Both the position numbers and the translations under genes were made by a program. Of a stretch of DNA of 51,695 bases, positions 24,943 through 34,348 are shown one piece after another (position 1 is the first letter of the stretch; every line of letters begins with the position of its first letter). Below the pieces are notes generated by a model. The model did no database searches, was not told where the DNA came from, and saw nothing but the letters and a program-made list of their open reading frames with translations. The stretch spans positions 1-51,695 of the forward strand of contig NZ_AKIY01000324.1 in NCBI RefSeq assembly GCF_000282615.1, written 5' to 3'. Source of the stretch: Bradyrhizobium sp. YR681 (lineage in GTDB: Bacteria; Pseudomonadota; Alphaproteobacteria; Rhizobiales; Xanthobacteraceae).

Positions 24943-25740
24943 ATGACGAACATGCCTTTCTTCACCCGCGACGGCGATACATTCCATCCGACGGAAGTCG
25001 CGAACGGCCCCTGGGATCCGAAATCGCTGCACGGACGCGTCATCGTCGGCCTGCTCGGCTTTGCCATCGAGGAGCGCCATTCCGGCCCCGAATTCGTGCC
25101 GGCGCGGCTCACCGTCGACATGTTTCGGCTGCCGACGATCGACAAGCCGATCGAAGTGACGACGCGGCTGGTGCGCGACGGACTACGCATCCGCGTGGTC
25201 GAGGCGGAGTTTCTCTCGGGCGGCGTCAGCATGGCGCGCGCCTCGTGCCAGTTGCTGCGGCGGACGCAGAATCCGGACGGCAATGTCTGGTCGCCGCCAA
25301 ACTGGGACGTGCCGAAGCCGGCTGACATTCCCAAGCCGACCGATCCCCGGCTCGGCATGCACGGCAAATGGACGACGCGGCCGATCGTCGGCCATATGGG
25401 CTCGCTCGGACCGCGGCGGCTGTGGATGAGCGAGGTGCGCGAGCTCGTGGCGGGCGTGCCGATGACACCGTTCGTCCATGTCGCGGTTGGTGCGGACTTT
25501 GCCAGCCCGTTCGCGAACGCCGGCGACAAGGGCCTCGGCTACATCAACAGCGACGTCACGATCTATCTGCACCGCCTGCCGGTGACGAACTGGATCGGAT
25601 TCGATGTGGTGAACCACCAGGCGACCGACGGCGTCGCGATCGGCGAATGCTGGCTCTATGACGAGCAGGGCCCGATCGGCACCGCGACGGTCGCGGCGCT
25701 CGCACAGCGCAAGCCGATGGCGAAGCCGACGGCGCCGTAG
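24943..25740 (+). CDS. Acyl-CoA thioesterase-like double hot-dog protein
   Basis: A 265-aa protein resembling TesB/acyl-CoA thioesterase-like double hot-dog folds. The N-terminal hot dog contains SLHGRVIVGLLGFAIEE and VPARLTVDMFRLP. The C-terminal one contains FANAGDKGLGYINSDVTIYL and a FDVVNHQATDGVAIGECWLYDE strand set. The central linker is Pro-rich. ATG 24943 (MTNMPFFTRDG) is preferred over an upstream ATG at 24892. It may hydrolyse acyl-CoA, but the catalytic residues are not clear by eye. It is not in an operon: a repeat lies upstream and the next gene is on the opposite strand. Confidence 0.7.
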   Translation: MTNMPFFTRDGDTFHPTEVANGPWDPKSLHGRVIVGLLGFAIEERHSGPEFVPARLTVDMFRLPTIDKPIEVTTRLVRDGLRIRVVEAEFLSGGVSMARASCQLLRRTQNPDGNVWSPPNWDVPKPADIPKPTDPRLGMHGKWTTRPIVGHMGSLGPRRLWMSEVRELVAGVPMTPFVHVAVGADFASPFANAGDKGLGYINSDVTIYLHRLPVTNWIGFDVVNHQATDGVAIGECWLYDEQGPIGTATVAALAQRKPMAKPTAP

Positions 25741-25749
25741 GCGATGCCG

Positions 25750-26217
25750 TCACACAAGGTGCCGCTTCATCTCCGGCCGCGCCTTGAGCTCCGCGCCCTG
25801 CTTGCCAACGATTTTCGCGATCCTTTCAGGCGCGAATTTCAGATCGACAAACGCCGGCGCGGTGTTGGCGACCTCGTGATAGCTCACGATCCTGCCGTCA
25901 CGCAGCGTCATGATCGCAACGCCCTCGAACATCGCCCGCGCGCCGCCTGCTTCCGGCAAGGTTGATTTGTAGCTGAAGGTGTAGCGCGCATAGAGCGTGG
26001 TGCCGTCGGTGACGGGGTCGTGCATGTCCCAACGGAAATCGGTCGCCGTGCGATAGAACCAGTCGTCGATCATCGCGGCGATCTTCTCGCGGCCTGCGAA
26101 CGCGCCGTAGAACACGTCGTGATAGACGCCGTCCTCGGTGAAGAGGTCCGCGAAGGCACGGCCGTTGCGCTGCTCGACCGCGTCGCAGAAGGCGCGAAGC
26201 ATGGCGGTGGTGGTCAT
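25750..26217 (-). CDS. NTF2-like/SnoaL-type protein
   Basis: A 155-aa cone-fold protein of the NTF2/SnoaL superfamily. Typical features are a helix then LFTEDGVYHDVFYGAFAGREKIAAMI, a buried WDMHDPVTDGTTLYARYTFSY strand pair and FEGVAIMTLRDGRIVSYHEV near the end. Such proteins are ligand-binding, isomerase or hydrolase domains; no catalytic set is certain here. ATG 26217 (MTTTAM) has GGGAGAA upstream and is chosen over an upstream ATG at 26232. It ends close to the convergent thioesterase stop (9-base gap). Confidence 0.75.
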   Translation of the reverse strand: MTTTAMLRAFCDAVEQRNGRAFADLFTEDGVYHDVFYGAFAGREKIAAMIDDWFYRTATDFRWDMHDPVTDGTTLYARYTFSYKSTLPEAGGARAMFEGVAIMTLRDGRIVSYHEVANTAPAFVDLKFAPERIAKIVGKQGAELKARPEMKRHLV

Positions 26218-26242
26218 TGGCGATTCTCCCATTCTCGCTCTC

Positions 26243-26344
26243 CGTCATGCCCGCGAAGGCGGGCATCCAGTACGCCGCGGCCTATCAGCTCAATCACGAC
26301 CGCTGGTGGAATACTGGATCGTCCGCCTTCGCGGACGATGACAT
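26243..26344. repeat. Intergenic palindromic repeat, family B (copy 2)
   Basis: Same layout as 24752-24854 (GTCATGCCCGCGAAGGCGGG ... GTCCGCCTTCGCGGACGATGAC). The outer arms have diverged and the interior is conserved. Confidence 0.8.
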
Positions 26345-26362
26345 CGAATTCTGGGCGGCAGT

Positions 26363-27163
26363 TCACCCGATCTCGGCCACCGCGGCAAGAATGCGCGCGA
26401 TGTCCTGCGGGCGGGAGAGGCGGTGGTCGCCGTCCTGGATCAGGGTCAGCACGACATCGTCGGCCGGCAGGCGATGCGTGAGCGCGAAGGCGTGCTGCCA
26501 GGGCACGTCGGGGTCCTGCGCGCCTTGCAGGATGCGGACGGGACAGCCGAGATCGATGGCGCTGCCGAGCACGAGATGATTGCGGCCCTCCTCGATCAGG
26601 TTGCGCGTGATCGGATAGGGCGAGCCGTCGCCATAGTCCGATGGCCGCAGCCAGAACCCTTTGGTCTCGATCTCCTTCTTCACCTCGGGCGAGAACTTCT
26701 TCCACATCAGCTCTTCGGTGAAGTCGGGCGCCGGCGCGATCAGCACCAGGCCCGCCAGCTGTGCCTTGGCTTGCTGTTTCTCCTGGCGCTTCCTGATCTC
26801 GCGGGCGAGCAGCAGCGCCATCCAGCCTCCCATGGAGGATCCGATCAGGATTTGCGGGCCGTCGCAGAACCGCTCGACCACCGCGACGCTGTCCGCGAGC
26901 CAGCTTCCGATGGTTCCATCGGCAAAATCGCCGCTGGATTCGCCGTGACCGGAATAGTCGAACCGGACCGCGGCGCGGCCGTGCTCGCCGGCCCAGGCGT
27001 CCAGCGCCACGGCCTTGCCGCCCTGCATGTCCGATTTGAACCCGCCGAGCCAGACGAGGCCGGGACCCCGTCCGGCGCGGCGGCGTACCGCGATCCTGCG
27101 CGCGGACGGGCCCTCGCCCACATCGAGGAAGTCGAGCACGGCATCGGGAATTGCATTGGTCAT
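26363..27163 (-). CDS. Alpha/beta hydrolase
   Basis: A 266-aa serine hydrolase. The nucleophile elbow is LIGSSMGGWMAL (G-S-S-M-G-G). The oxyanion-side region is WLGGFKSDMQGGKA, and FDYSGHGESSG matches an early loop of the fold. The likely Asp is in LQGAQDPDVPW and the catalytic His is near DGDHRLSRP. No signal peptide is present, so it is cytoplasmic. It is similar in layout to ABHD10-like esterases. The substrate is unknown. It is divergent from infC with about 270 bp between. Confidence 0.85.
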   Translation of the reverse strand: MTNAIPDAVLDFLDVGEGPSARRIAVRRRAGRGPGLVWLGGFKSDMQGGKAVALDAWAGEHGRAAVRFDYSGHGESSGDFADGTIGSWLADSVAVVERFCDGPQILIGSSMGGWMALLLAREIRKRQEKQQAKAQLAGLVLIAPAPDFTEELMWKKFSPEVKKEIETKGFWLRPSDYGDGSPYPITRNLIEEGRNHLVLGSAIDLGCPVRILQGAQDPDVPWQHAFALTHRLPADDVVLTLIQDGDHRLSRPQDIARILAAVAEIG

Positions 27164-27435
27164 GGAACGTTTACTCTGGCTGTGCGGTTTGAGCTGTCCG
27201 GACGTGTTTCCGCAGGCGCGGCATCCCTGTTGACCCTTTTATTAGTCCTTGCATTGGTACCAGGGGACGCTTGCGGAACAGAGGCAAGGTGTCTATGTCC
27301 GTCACCGTGCCGATGGGCGTGACCGAAATGCCTCGCATTTGAGGCTTTTTCGCCCCTCGCCCGAGCGAATTGCTTGCCGGCAAACCTATCTTCCTGCACA
27401 GTAGCCGCCTCTTTCACAACTTTGGAGAACCACCC

Positions 27436-27975
<540 letters not shown>

Positions 27976-28000
27976 CCCGTTCCTCGAGATCGAGAATTCA

Positions 28001-28036
28001 ACGGCCCGTCCGGATTTCCGGCGGGCCGTTTTGTTT
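28001..28036 (+). terminator. Rho-independent terminator of infC
   Basis: ACGGCCCG pairs with CGGGCCGT around a smaller CCGGA-rich loop, followed by TTTTGTTTT. It separates infC from rpmI-rplT. Confidence 0.85.
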
Positions 28037-28065
28037 TGGGGATCATACGAGCCGCGGGCTCGGTG

Positions 28066-28184
28066 CACCTCGCCCGCTTGCGGGAGAGGTCGCCGCGTAG
28101 CGGCGGGTGAGGGCTTTCTCCTCTGGGGGTTCTCGCCCAGCGGAGACACCCTCTCCCCGACCCTCCCCCGCAAGCGGGGGAGGG
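28066..28184. repeat. Intergenic palindromic repeat, family A (copy 2)
   Basis: It has CGCCCGCTTGCGGGAGAGGT at one end, CCCCCGCAAGCGGGGGAGGG at the other and GGGTGAGGGC between, as in the other family A copies. Confidence 0.8.
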
Positions 28185-28205
28185 AGCGCATCGAGCGCTT
28201 CGAAA

Positions 28206-28610
28206 CTACGTCCGCGTCGCCTGCCAGGTGCCGCTGCACTGGTCGCCGGAAATGATGCCCTTCCACGACCCGGCGCCAACGGCGCCGGCCAGCCGGCCGC
28301 CGCCATTGGCATGGGACGCGCCGACCGAGACCTGGACCGCCACGGCACCGGAGCGCTTGACGGTGCCCGAGACCCGGCCGCCGCCGGCGGACGAGACGCG
28401 GCTGCCGGTCACGGTGAAGGGGACGCTGTAGCCCGAGCTGCAATTTCCTCGGGTGGTGGCGAAGGTGACGTTCCAGATGCCGTCATAGCCGCCGATGCGG
28501 GCATCGGCGGTCGTGGGGGCGATTGCCATGGCCAGCACGGCCAACAGCGCCAGATGGCGCGGGCGGGTAATAACCGAAAAAAAGGAGAACGATCCGGGGA
28601 AATGAGCCAT
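28206..28610 (-). CDS. Secreted small protein of unknown function
   Basis: A 134-aa protein. An N-terminal hydrophobic segment (HLALLAVLAMAIAPTTADA) looks like a Sec signal peptide cut near ADA. The mature part is Gly/Ser-rich, with YDGIWNVTF at its start and a paired Cys (RGNCSSGY and GDQCSGTW) that may form a disulfide. The fold appears to be short beta strands. This pattern is common in uncharacterised Bradyrhizobium periplasmic proteins. It is antisense-oriented to the surrounding translation genes, splitting infC from rpmI. Confidence 0.65.
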   Translation of the reverse strand: MAHFPGSFSFFSVITRPRHLALLAVLAMAIAPTTADARIGGYDGIWNVTFATTRGNCSSGYSVPFTVTGSRVSSAGGGRVSGTVKRSGAVAVQVSVGASHANGGGRLAGAVGAGSWKGIISGDQCSGTWQATRT

Positions 28611-28836
28611 TTTGGTCCTGCTTCGAGCGACACGACTTGGACAAGGATGGTAGCAATTCCGAATAGTCGGCGGCCAGGTTCCAGCGGTTCATCGTTGCCA
28701 ATTCGCCCGTTCTCTGTCATAAGCCCGGCCTTCATCGCCCGGCTGATTAAGGGCTGCCGTGGCGGTGTTTGGTGCGGGTTTCGCGCTTGTTCGTAGAAAC
28801 CTGAGCACAATCAACGCTCTAACGAGCATTTTTGAC

Positions 28837-28885
28837 GGCCACGCCGCCTTCGCGGGCGGATTTCGTTGGCCATTAGGAGAGCCAA
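28837..28885 (+). promoter_or_regulatory. rpmI leader with two mutually exclusive stems
   Basis: GGCCA (28837-28841) can pair with TGGCC (28867-28871), enclosing CCGCC/GGCGG. Alternatively TTGGC (28866-28870) pairs with GCCAA (28881-28885), holding the AGGAG Shine-Dalgarno in a ten-base loop immediately before ATG. Ribosomal-protein autoregulation (L20 or L35) would fit. Confidence 0.4.
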
Positions 28886-29086
28886 ATGCCCAAGCTGAAG
28901 ACCAAATCGGGCGCTAAAAAGCGCTTCAAGGTGACTGCCACCGGCAAAGTGATGTTCGCCCATCGCGGCAAGCGTCACGGCATGATCAAGCGGACGAAGA
29001 AGCAGATCCGTCAGCTGCGCGGCACCGCCGTGCTGTTCAAGACCGACGGCGACAACGTCAAGAAGTACTTCTTGCCGAACGCCTGA
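28886..29086 (+). CDS. rpmI: 50S ribosomal protein L35
   Basis: A 66-aa basic protein of the large subunit. The N-terminus MPKLKTKSGAKKRFKVT and KRHGMIKRTKKQIRQLRG are diagnostic for bL35. The start is preceded by AGGAG with good spacing. It is the first gene of the rpmI-rplT pair (80-bp gap to rplT). Its leader has alternative stems that may regulate translation. Confidence 0.97.
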   Translation: MPKLKTKSGAKKRFKVTATGKVMFAHRGKRHGMIKRTKKQIRQLRGTAVLFKTDGDNVKKYFLPNA

Positions 29087-29166
29087 TCGCGTCCACGATC
29101 ACTGCCACCTCTGCCGCGCCAAGCGCGGCGATCCGCAAACCAAGTCATCTCTGAAGGATATTTGTC

Positions 29167-29526
29167 ATGTCTCGCGTCAAACGCGGTGTGACCGCCCACG
29201 CCAAGCACAAGAAAGTCTACAAGGCCGCCAAGGGCTTCTACGGCCGCCGCAAGAACACCATCCGCGCCGCCAAGCCGGCCGTGGAGAAGGCCCAGCAGTA
29301 CGCGTTCCGCGATCGCAAGCGCAAGAAGCGGACCTTCCGCGCGCTCTGGATCCAGCGCATCAACGCAGCCGTCCGTCCGTTCGGCCTGACCTACAGCAAA
29401 TTTATCGACGGCATGGCCAAGTCCGGGATCACCGTGGACCGCAAGGTGCTGTCGGATCTCGCGATCAGCGAGCCCGCGGCGTTCCAGGCGATCGCCGAGA
29501 AGGCCAAAGCCGCGCTCGCCGCCTAA
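29167..29526 (+). CDS. rplT: 50S ribosomal protein L20
   Basis: A 119-aa bL20, a large-subunit assembly protein. It begins MSRVKRGVTAHAKHKKVYKA and includes KRTFRALWIQRINAAVRPFG, both diagnostic. Length is normal. In many bacteria L20 represses its own operon; the rpmI leader could be the site. It converges on a small secreted-protein gene, whose stop is four bases away. Confidence 0.97.
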   Translation: MSRVKRGVTAHAKHKKVYKAAKGFYGRRKNTIRAAKPAVEKAQQYAFRDRKRKKRTFRALWIQRINAAVRPFGLTYSKFIDGMAKSGITVDRKVLSDLAISEPAAFQAIAEKAKAALAA

Positions 29527-29529
29527 CGG

Positions 29530-29946
29530 CTAGCGGGCCTTCTGGCCCGCAGCCTTCAGTGCGCGTTGCGAGTAACGCCGGGCGACCTCTGCCCGGCAAA
29601 AAGCAGCGAACGAGAGATACATGGTGCCGGATTTATTCCGGTACTTGAGGTCGCATGCGCGCATCTCGCGCTTGTAGGCCTGCCGTTGCGCCGTGTTGAG
29701 GCCGGGCATGAAATCCGCCTCGCACGTCTTCTCGACGGCGGCGCCGAGCTGGACATCGCCGCTCGCGGTCAACTGGCAATCCTGAAACAGTTTCATCGCG
29801 CTTTCGCAGCTCTTCTGGGCGCCGATGGCTTCAGCGACCTCGTCCAGCGTCATGGATTTGTCCATGCAGACCATGGCACGCGCCGGTGTCCCGGCGACGG
29901 ATATGACGACGGCCAGGATGGCCAGGCAGGATCTTGCAAGCGTCAC
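29530..29946 (-). CDS. Secreted Cys-containing small protein of unknown function
   Basis: A 138-aa protein with an N-terminal Sec-type signal (LARSCLAILAVVISVAGTPARA). The mature part has five Cys (VCMDK, KSCES, QDCQL, KTCEA and ACDLK) plus one in FCRAE, so disulfides in the periplasm are likely. It is mostly helical by eye. No family is recognised. Its stop region forms a GCGGGCC/GGCCCGC hairpin (29533-29550) that could serve as a two-way terminator with the convergent rplT. Confidence 0.65.
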   Translation of the reverse strand: MTLARSCLAILAVVISVAGTPARAMVCMDKSMTLDEVAEAIGAQKSCESAMKLFQDCQLTASGDVQLGAAVEKTCEADFMPGLNTAQRQAYKREMRACDLKYRNKSGTMYLSFAAFCRAEVARRYSQRALKAAGQKAR

Positions 29947-30093
29947 GGACGTCTCCTCGTATCGCCTTGGTGCCGGGCCCCCGCGCGAGGTTCAACCCAG
30001 CCGTTCGGAAGGCCGAAATGACCGGCTTTTCGCTTGACGTTACGCCCTTCTGGCGGCGACAACCCAGCCGAATTTAGAGCCAAGGATTTGACA

Positions 30094-31176
30094 GTGTCCG
30101 ACCTCGCAACGCTCGAAACATCCATCCTCGACCAGATCGCCGCCACCGGCGACGAAGCCGCCCTCGAAGCGGTGCGCGTCGCGGCCCTCGGCAAGAAGGG
30201 TTCGATCTCGGCACTGCTTGCCACGCTCGGCAAGATGTCGCCCGACGAGCGCAAGACGCAAGGTGCGGCGATCAACCAGGCCAAGGACAAGGTCACCGAG
30301 GCGCTCGCCGCACGGCGCGACGTGCTGAAATCGACCGCACTCGATGCGCGGCTCGCCTCCGAAACCGTCGACGTGACGCTGCCGCTGCGCGACGCACCGG
30401 CGGAAGCCGGCCGCATCCATCCGCTGAGCCAGGTCTGGGACGAACTGACCACGATCTTCGCCGACATGGGCTTCTCGGTCGCCGAAGGTCCCGACATCGA
30501 GACCGACGATTACAACTTCACCAAGCTGAATTTCCCGGAAGGCCATCCCGCGCGCGAGATGCACGACACCTTCTTCTTCCATCCGAAGGAGGACGGCTCG
30601 CGCATGCTGCTCCGCACCCACACCTCGCCGGTGCAGGTGCGCACCATGCTGAGCCAGAAGCCGCCGATCCGCGTGATCTGCCCGGGCCGCACCTACCGCA
30701 TCGATTCGGATGCGACCCACACGCCGCAATTCCACCAGGTCGAGGGCCTCGTCATCGACAAGCACTCGCATCTCGGCCACCTCAAATGGATCCTGCACGA
30801 GTTCTGCAAGGCGTTCTTCGAGGTCGACCACATCAACATGCGCTTCCGGCCCTCGTTCTTCCCGTTCACCGAGCCGTCGCTGGAAGTCGACATCCAGTGC
30901 CGCCGCGACAAGGGCGAGATCCGCTTCGGCGAGGGCGAGGACTGGCTCGAGATTCTCGGCTGCGGCATGGTGCATCCAAACGTGCTGCGTGCCTGCGGCA
31001 TCGATCCCGACGAGTACCAGGGCTTTGCCTGGGGCATGGGCATCGACCGCATCGCCATGCTGAAATACGGCATCGCCGATCTGCGCCAGCTGTTCGACAG
31101 CGACGTCCGCTGGCTGGGCCATTACGGCTTCAAGCCGCTCGAAGTGCCGACGCTGGCGGGAGGGCTGAGCTCGTGA
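30094..31176 (+). CDS. pheS: Phenylalanyl-tRNA synthetase alpha subunit
   Basis: Catalytic class II subunit of the alpha2beta2 enzyme charging tRNA-Phe. The N-terminal coiled-coil region binds tRNA. Motif 2 lies around FHQVEGLVID and motif 3 in FAWGMGIDRIAML. HPAREMHDTFF and RTHTSPVQVR are family signatures. GTG 30094 (MSDLATLETS) with AAGGA upstream gives the normal 360-aa length; a longer start at 30034 adds unrelated residues. Its stop overlaps the pheT start (GTGA). Confidence 0.97.
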   Translation: MSDLATLETSILDQIAATGDEAALEAVRVAALGKKGSISALLATLGKMSPDERKTQGAAINQAKDKVTEALAARRDVLKSTALDARLASETVDVTLPLRDAPAEAGRIHPLSQVWDELTTIFADMGFSVAEGPDIETDDYNFTKLNFPEGHPAREMHDTFFFHPKEDGSRMLLRTHTSPVQVRTMLSQKPPIRVICPGRTYRIDSDATHTPQFHQVEGLVIDKHSHLGHLKWILHEFCKAFFEVDHINMRFRPSFFPFTEPSLEVDIQCRRDKGEIRFGEGEDWLEILGCGMVHPNVLRACGIDPDEYQGFAWGMGIDRIAMLKYGIADLRQLFDSDVRWLGHYGFKPLEVPTLAGGLSS

Positions 31177-33581
31177 AATTCACCCTCTCCTGGCTGAAGG
31201 ATCATCTCGAGACCGACGAGCCGCTGGAAAAACTCGCCGACAAGCTCACCATGATCGGGCTCGAGGTCGAGAACATCGAGGACAAGGCGAAGGCGCTCAA
31301 ACCGTTCACCATCGCGAAGGTGATCTCGGCCGAGCAGCATCCGAATGCGGACCGCCTGCGCGTCTGCATGGTCGACACCGGAAACGGTGCTGCGCCGGTG
31401 CAGGTCGTGTGCGGCGCGCCGAACGCGCGCGCGGGTCTCGTCAGCGTGTTCTCGCCGCCCGGCACCTACATTCCCGGCAAGGATATCACGCTCGGCGTCG
31501 GCACCATTCGCGGCGTCGAAAGCCGCGGCATGCTGTGCTCGGCGGCGGAGCTGCAGATCTCCAACGACCATGACGGCATCATGGAATTGCCGGCCGATGC
31601 GCCGATCGGTGCGGGTTACGCCGAATGGGCCGCGCTCGGCGATCCCGTGGTCGAGATCAATTTGACGCCGAACCGGCAGGACTGCACCGGCGTGCACGGC
31701 ATCGCGCGCGACCTTGCCGCTGCCGACATGGGCAAGTTCAAGGACCCCACCATCAAGCCGATCAAGGGTGAATTCCCTTGTCCCGTGAAGGTCACGGTCG
31801 AGGACGCGGCGCTGTGTCCGGGCTTCGCGCTGCGCCTCGTGCGCGGCGTCAAGAACGGCCCGTCACCGGAATGGCTGCAGAAGCGACTGACCGCGATCGG
31901 CTTGCGCCCGATCAACGCGCTGGTCGACATCACCAATTTCATGACCTACGACCGCGCGCGGCCGCTGCACGTGTTCGACGCCAAAAAGGTGAAGGGCAAT
32001 CTCGTGGTGCGCCGTGCCCGCGACGGCGAGACACTGCTCGCACTCGACGGCCGCACCTACAAGCTCGATCCCGCTACTTGCGTGATCGCTGACGAGCACG
32101 GCGTCGAATCGCTCGCCGGCATCATGGGCGGCGAGGCCTCGGGCTGCGACGAAGCTACCACCGACGTGCTGATCGAATCGGCGCTGTGGAACGAGATCAA
32201 CATCGCCCAGACCGGCCGCAAGCTCGGCATCAATTCGGATGCACGCTACCGCTTCGAGCGCGGCGTCGATCCGGCCTTCATGGTGCCGGGACTGGAGCTC
32301 GCGACCAAGCTGGTGCTGGAGATGTGCGGCGGCACGCCGTCCGAGACCGTCGTGGTCGGCAAGGCATTTGGCGACGATCGCGTGATCGATTTCCCGGTGA
32401 CCGAAGTGAAGCGGCTCTCGGGCATCGAGGTGCCGCAGCCCGAGATGAAGCGCATCCTGACCCATCTCGGCTTCATGATGGCGGGCCCGGGCCCGGTGGT
32501 GAAGGTCGCGGTGCCCTCGTGGCGCTCCGACGTGCACGGCAAGGCCGACATCGTCGAGGAGGTCGTCCGGATCTACGGCGTCGACAAGGTGCCGATGACG
32601 CCGTTCGAGCGCGGCGACGACGCACGCAAGCCCGTGCTGACGCCGCTCCAGCTCCGCACCCGCCGCGCGCGGCGCGCGCTGGCGAGCCGCGGCATCGTCG
32701 AGGCGGTGACCTGGTCCTTCATCACGAAGCCGGCGGCGGAATTGTTCGGCGGCGGCCAGCGCGAGCTGGAGGTGGCCAATCCGATCGCGGCAGATCTGTC
32801 CGACATGCGGCCGACCCTGCTGGCAGGCCTGATCGCGGCGGCACAGGCGAACGCCAATCGCGGCGTTGGCGATGTCGCGCTGTTCGAGGTTGGTCAGATA
32901 TTCAAGGGAGATCGCCCGCAGGATCAGTTCATGGCGGCCAGCGGCGTGCGCCGCGGCCTTGCATCCGCGGCAGGTCCCGGCCGTCACTGGACGGGCTCGG
33001 CACAGGCCGATGTCTTCGACGCCAAGGCCGATGCGCTCGCGGTGCTGGCCGCCGCCGGTGCGCCGATGCAGGCACTTCAGATCGTCGCCGGCGGACCGGC
33101 CTGGCTGCACCCGGGACGCTCCGGCACGATTCAGATCGGGCCGCAGAACGTGCTCGGCACCTTCGGCGAGATGCATCCGCGCGCGCTCGAAGCGCTCGGC
33201 GTCGACGGTCCGCTTGTCGTGTTCGAGGTGATCCTCGACCGCATCCCCGAGGCGAAGAAGAAGCCGACCCGCGCAAAGCCCGTACTCGAGCTGTCGGCGT
33301 TCCAGCCTGTTACGCGTGACTTCGCCTTCATCGTCGATCGGAGTGTGAAGGCCGGCGACATCGTCCGTGCCGCGCAGGGCGTCGACAAGAAGCTGATCAC
33401 CGGCGTGAACGTCTTCGACGTCTACGAAGGCAAGGGCATCGACGACGGCAAGAAGTCGGTCGCGATCGCCGTGACGCTCCAGCCGCGCGAGAAGACCCTG
33501 ACCGACCAGGAGATCGAGGCTGTCGCGACGAAGATCGTGGCGGAAGTCACGAAAAAAACTGGTGGCACGTTGCGCGGATGA
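31173..33581 (+). CDS. pheT: Phenylalanyl-tRNA synthetase beta subunit
   Basis: The beta subunit carries structural, editing and tRNA-anticodon-binding domains. The 802-aa protein starts VKFTLSWLKDHLETDE at a GTG overlapping the pheS stop. Next comes the EMAP/OB-like tRNA-binding domain (VISAEQHPNADRLRVCMVDT), then B3/B4 editing (EINLTPNRQDC), B5 (ILTHLGF) and the catalytic-like core. The C-terminal FDX-ACB anticodon domain is FQPVTRDFAFIVDRSVKAGDIV. Length is normal. It is coupled to pheS upstream and overlaps the TauE-type gene by four bases downstream. Confidence 0.97.
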   Translation: MKFTLSWLKDHLETDEPLEKLADKLTMIGLEVENIEDKAKALKPFTIAKVISAEQHPNADRLRVCMVDTGNGAAPVQVVCGAPNARAGLVSVFSPPGTYIPGKDITLGVGTIRGVESRGMLCSAAELQISNDHDGIMELPADAPIGAGYAEWAALGDPVVEINLTPNRQDCTGVHGIARDLAAADMGKFKDPTIKPIKGEFPCPVKVTVEDAALCPGFALRLVRGVKNGPSPEWLQKRLTAIGLRPINALVDITNFMTYDRARPLHVFDAKKVKGNLVVRRARDGETLLALDGRTYKLDPATCVIADEHGVESLAGIMGGEASGCDEATTDVLIESALWNEINIAQTGRKLGINSDARYRFERGVDPAFMVPGLELATKLVLEMCGGTPSETVVVGKAFGDDRVIDFPVTEVKRLSGIEVPQPEMKRILTHLGFMMAGPGPVVKVAVPSWRSDVHGKADIVEEVVRIYGVDKVPMTPFERGDDARKPVLTPLQLRTRRARRALASRGIVEAVTWSFITKPAAELFGGGQRELEVANPIAADLSDMRPTLLAGLIAAAQANANRGVGDVALFEVGQIFKGDRPQDQFMAASGVRRGLASAAGPGRHWTGSAQADVFDAKADALAVLAAAGAPMQALQIVAGGPAWLHPGRSGTIQIGPQNVLGTFGEMHPRALEALGVDGPLVVFEVILDRIPEAKKKPTRAKPVLELSAFQPVTRDFAFIVDRSVKAGDIVRAAQGVDKKLITGVNVFDVYEGKGIDDGKKSVAIAVTLQPREKTLTDQEIEAVATKIVAEVTKKTGGTLRG

Positions 33582-34348
33582 CCCTTGCGGATTTTCTTCC
33601 GAAGGACGTCAGCCTCACCATTGCGATGGCGCTCTGCGCCGTCGCGTTCGTTTCCGGCACCGCGCGCGGCTTTTCCGGCTTCGGCTCGGCGCTGATCTTC
33701 ATGCCGCTGGCGAGCAGCTTCGCCGCGCCGCGGCTGGTTGCCGCGCTGCTCCTCGTGATCGATTTCGTCGCGGCCGCGCCGCTGCTGCCGGATGCGTGGC
33801 GGAAGGCAGACCGCAAGGCTACCGCGGTGATCGTGCTGGGCGCATTGATCGGCGTGCCCGTCGGCACCTATTTCCTCAGCGTGCTCGAACCCGTCACCAC
33901 GCGCTGGATCATCTCCTGCTTCGTCGCAGCGCTCCTGCTGCTGCTATTGTCGGGCTGGCGCTATCGCGGCAAGGACCACGCCTGGCTCTCGGTCGGCATC
34001 GGCGGCCTCTCGGGCTTCTGCAGTGGGCTCGCGCAGACCGGCGGCCCGCCGATCGTCGGTTACTGGCTCGGCCGCCCGATCGCGCCGATCGTCGCGCGCG
34101 CCAACATCTTGCTGTTCTTCGGCGCGTCGGATTTCTTCTCGATGGTCAGCTACGCGACGACGGGCCTGATCTCACGCGAATCGCTGCTGCTCTCGCTGAT
34201 CGTCGGCCCGGTCTACGCGGTCGGCGTCGCCTTCGGCGCCTCGCTGTTCGGCCGCGCCAGCGAAAAAGTGTTTCGCGCCATCTGTTACGCGCTGATCGCG
34301 ATGGCCGTCATTTTCGGGCTTCCGGCGCTGGACGGGATTTTGCGCTAG
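33578..34348 (+). CDS. TauE/SafE-family permease
   Basis: A 256-aa inner-membrane protein with about eight hydrophobic segments. The family core is ARGFSGFGSALIFMPLASSF, a G-x2-GxG-like motif in helix 1, and a repeated copy is seen in IGGLSGFCSGLAQTGGPPIVGYW. Members move sulfite, sulfoacetate or other organic anions. The ATG overlaps the pheT stop (ATGA), so expression depends partly on the translation operon, which is unusual. It converges on the amine oxidase with a four-base overlap. The substrate is unknown. Confidence 0.88.
   Translation: MTLADFLPKDVSLTIAMALCAVAFVSGTARGFSGFGSALIFMPLASSFAAPRLVAALLLVIDFVAAAPLLPDAWRKADRKATAVIVLGALIGVPVGTYFLSVLEPVTTRWIISCFVAALLLLLLSGWRYRGKDHAWLSVGIGGLSGFCSGLAQTGGPPIVGYWLGRPIAPIVARANILLFFGASDFFSMVSYATTGLISRESLLLSLIVGPVYAVGVAFGASLFGRASEKVFRAICYALIAMAVIFGLPALDGILR

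Noticed and set aside
27229..27260. Sigma-70 promoter (TTGACC) before infC
   Set aside because: No convincing -10 box lies 16-18 bases downstream.
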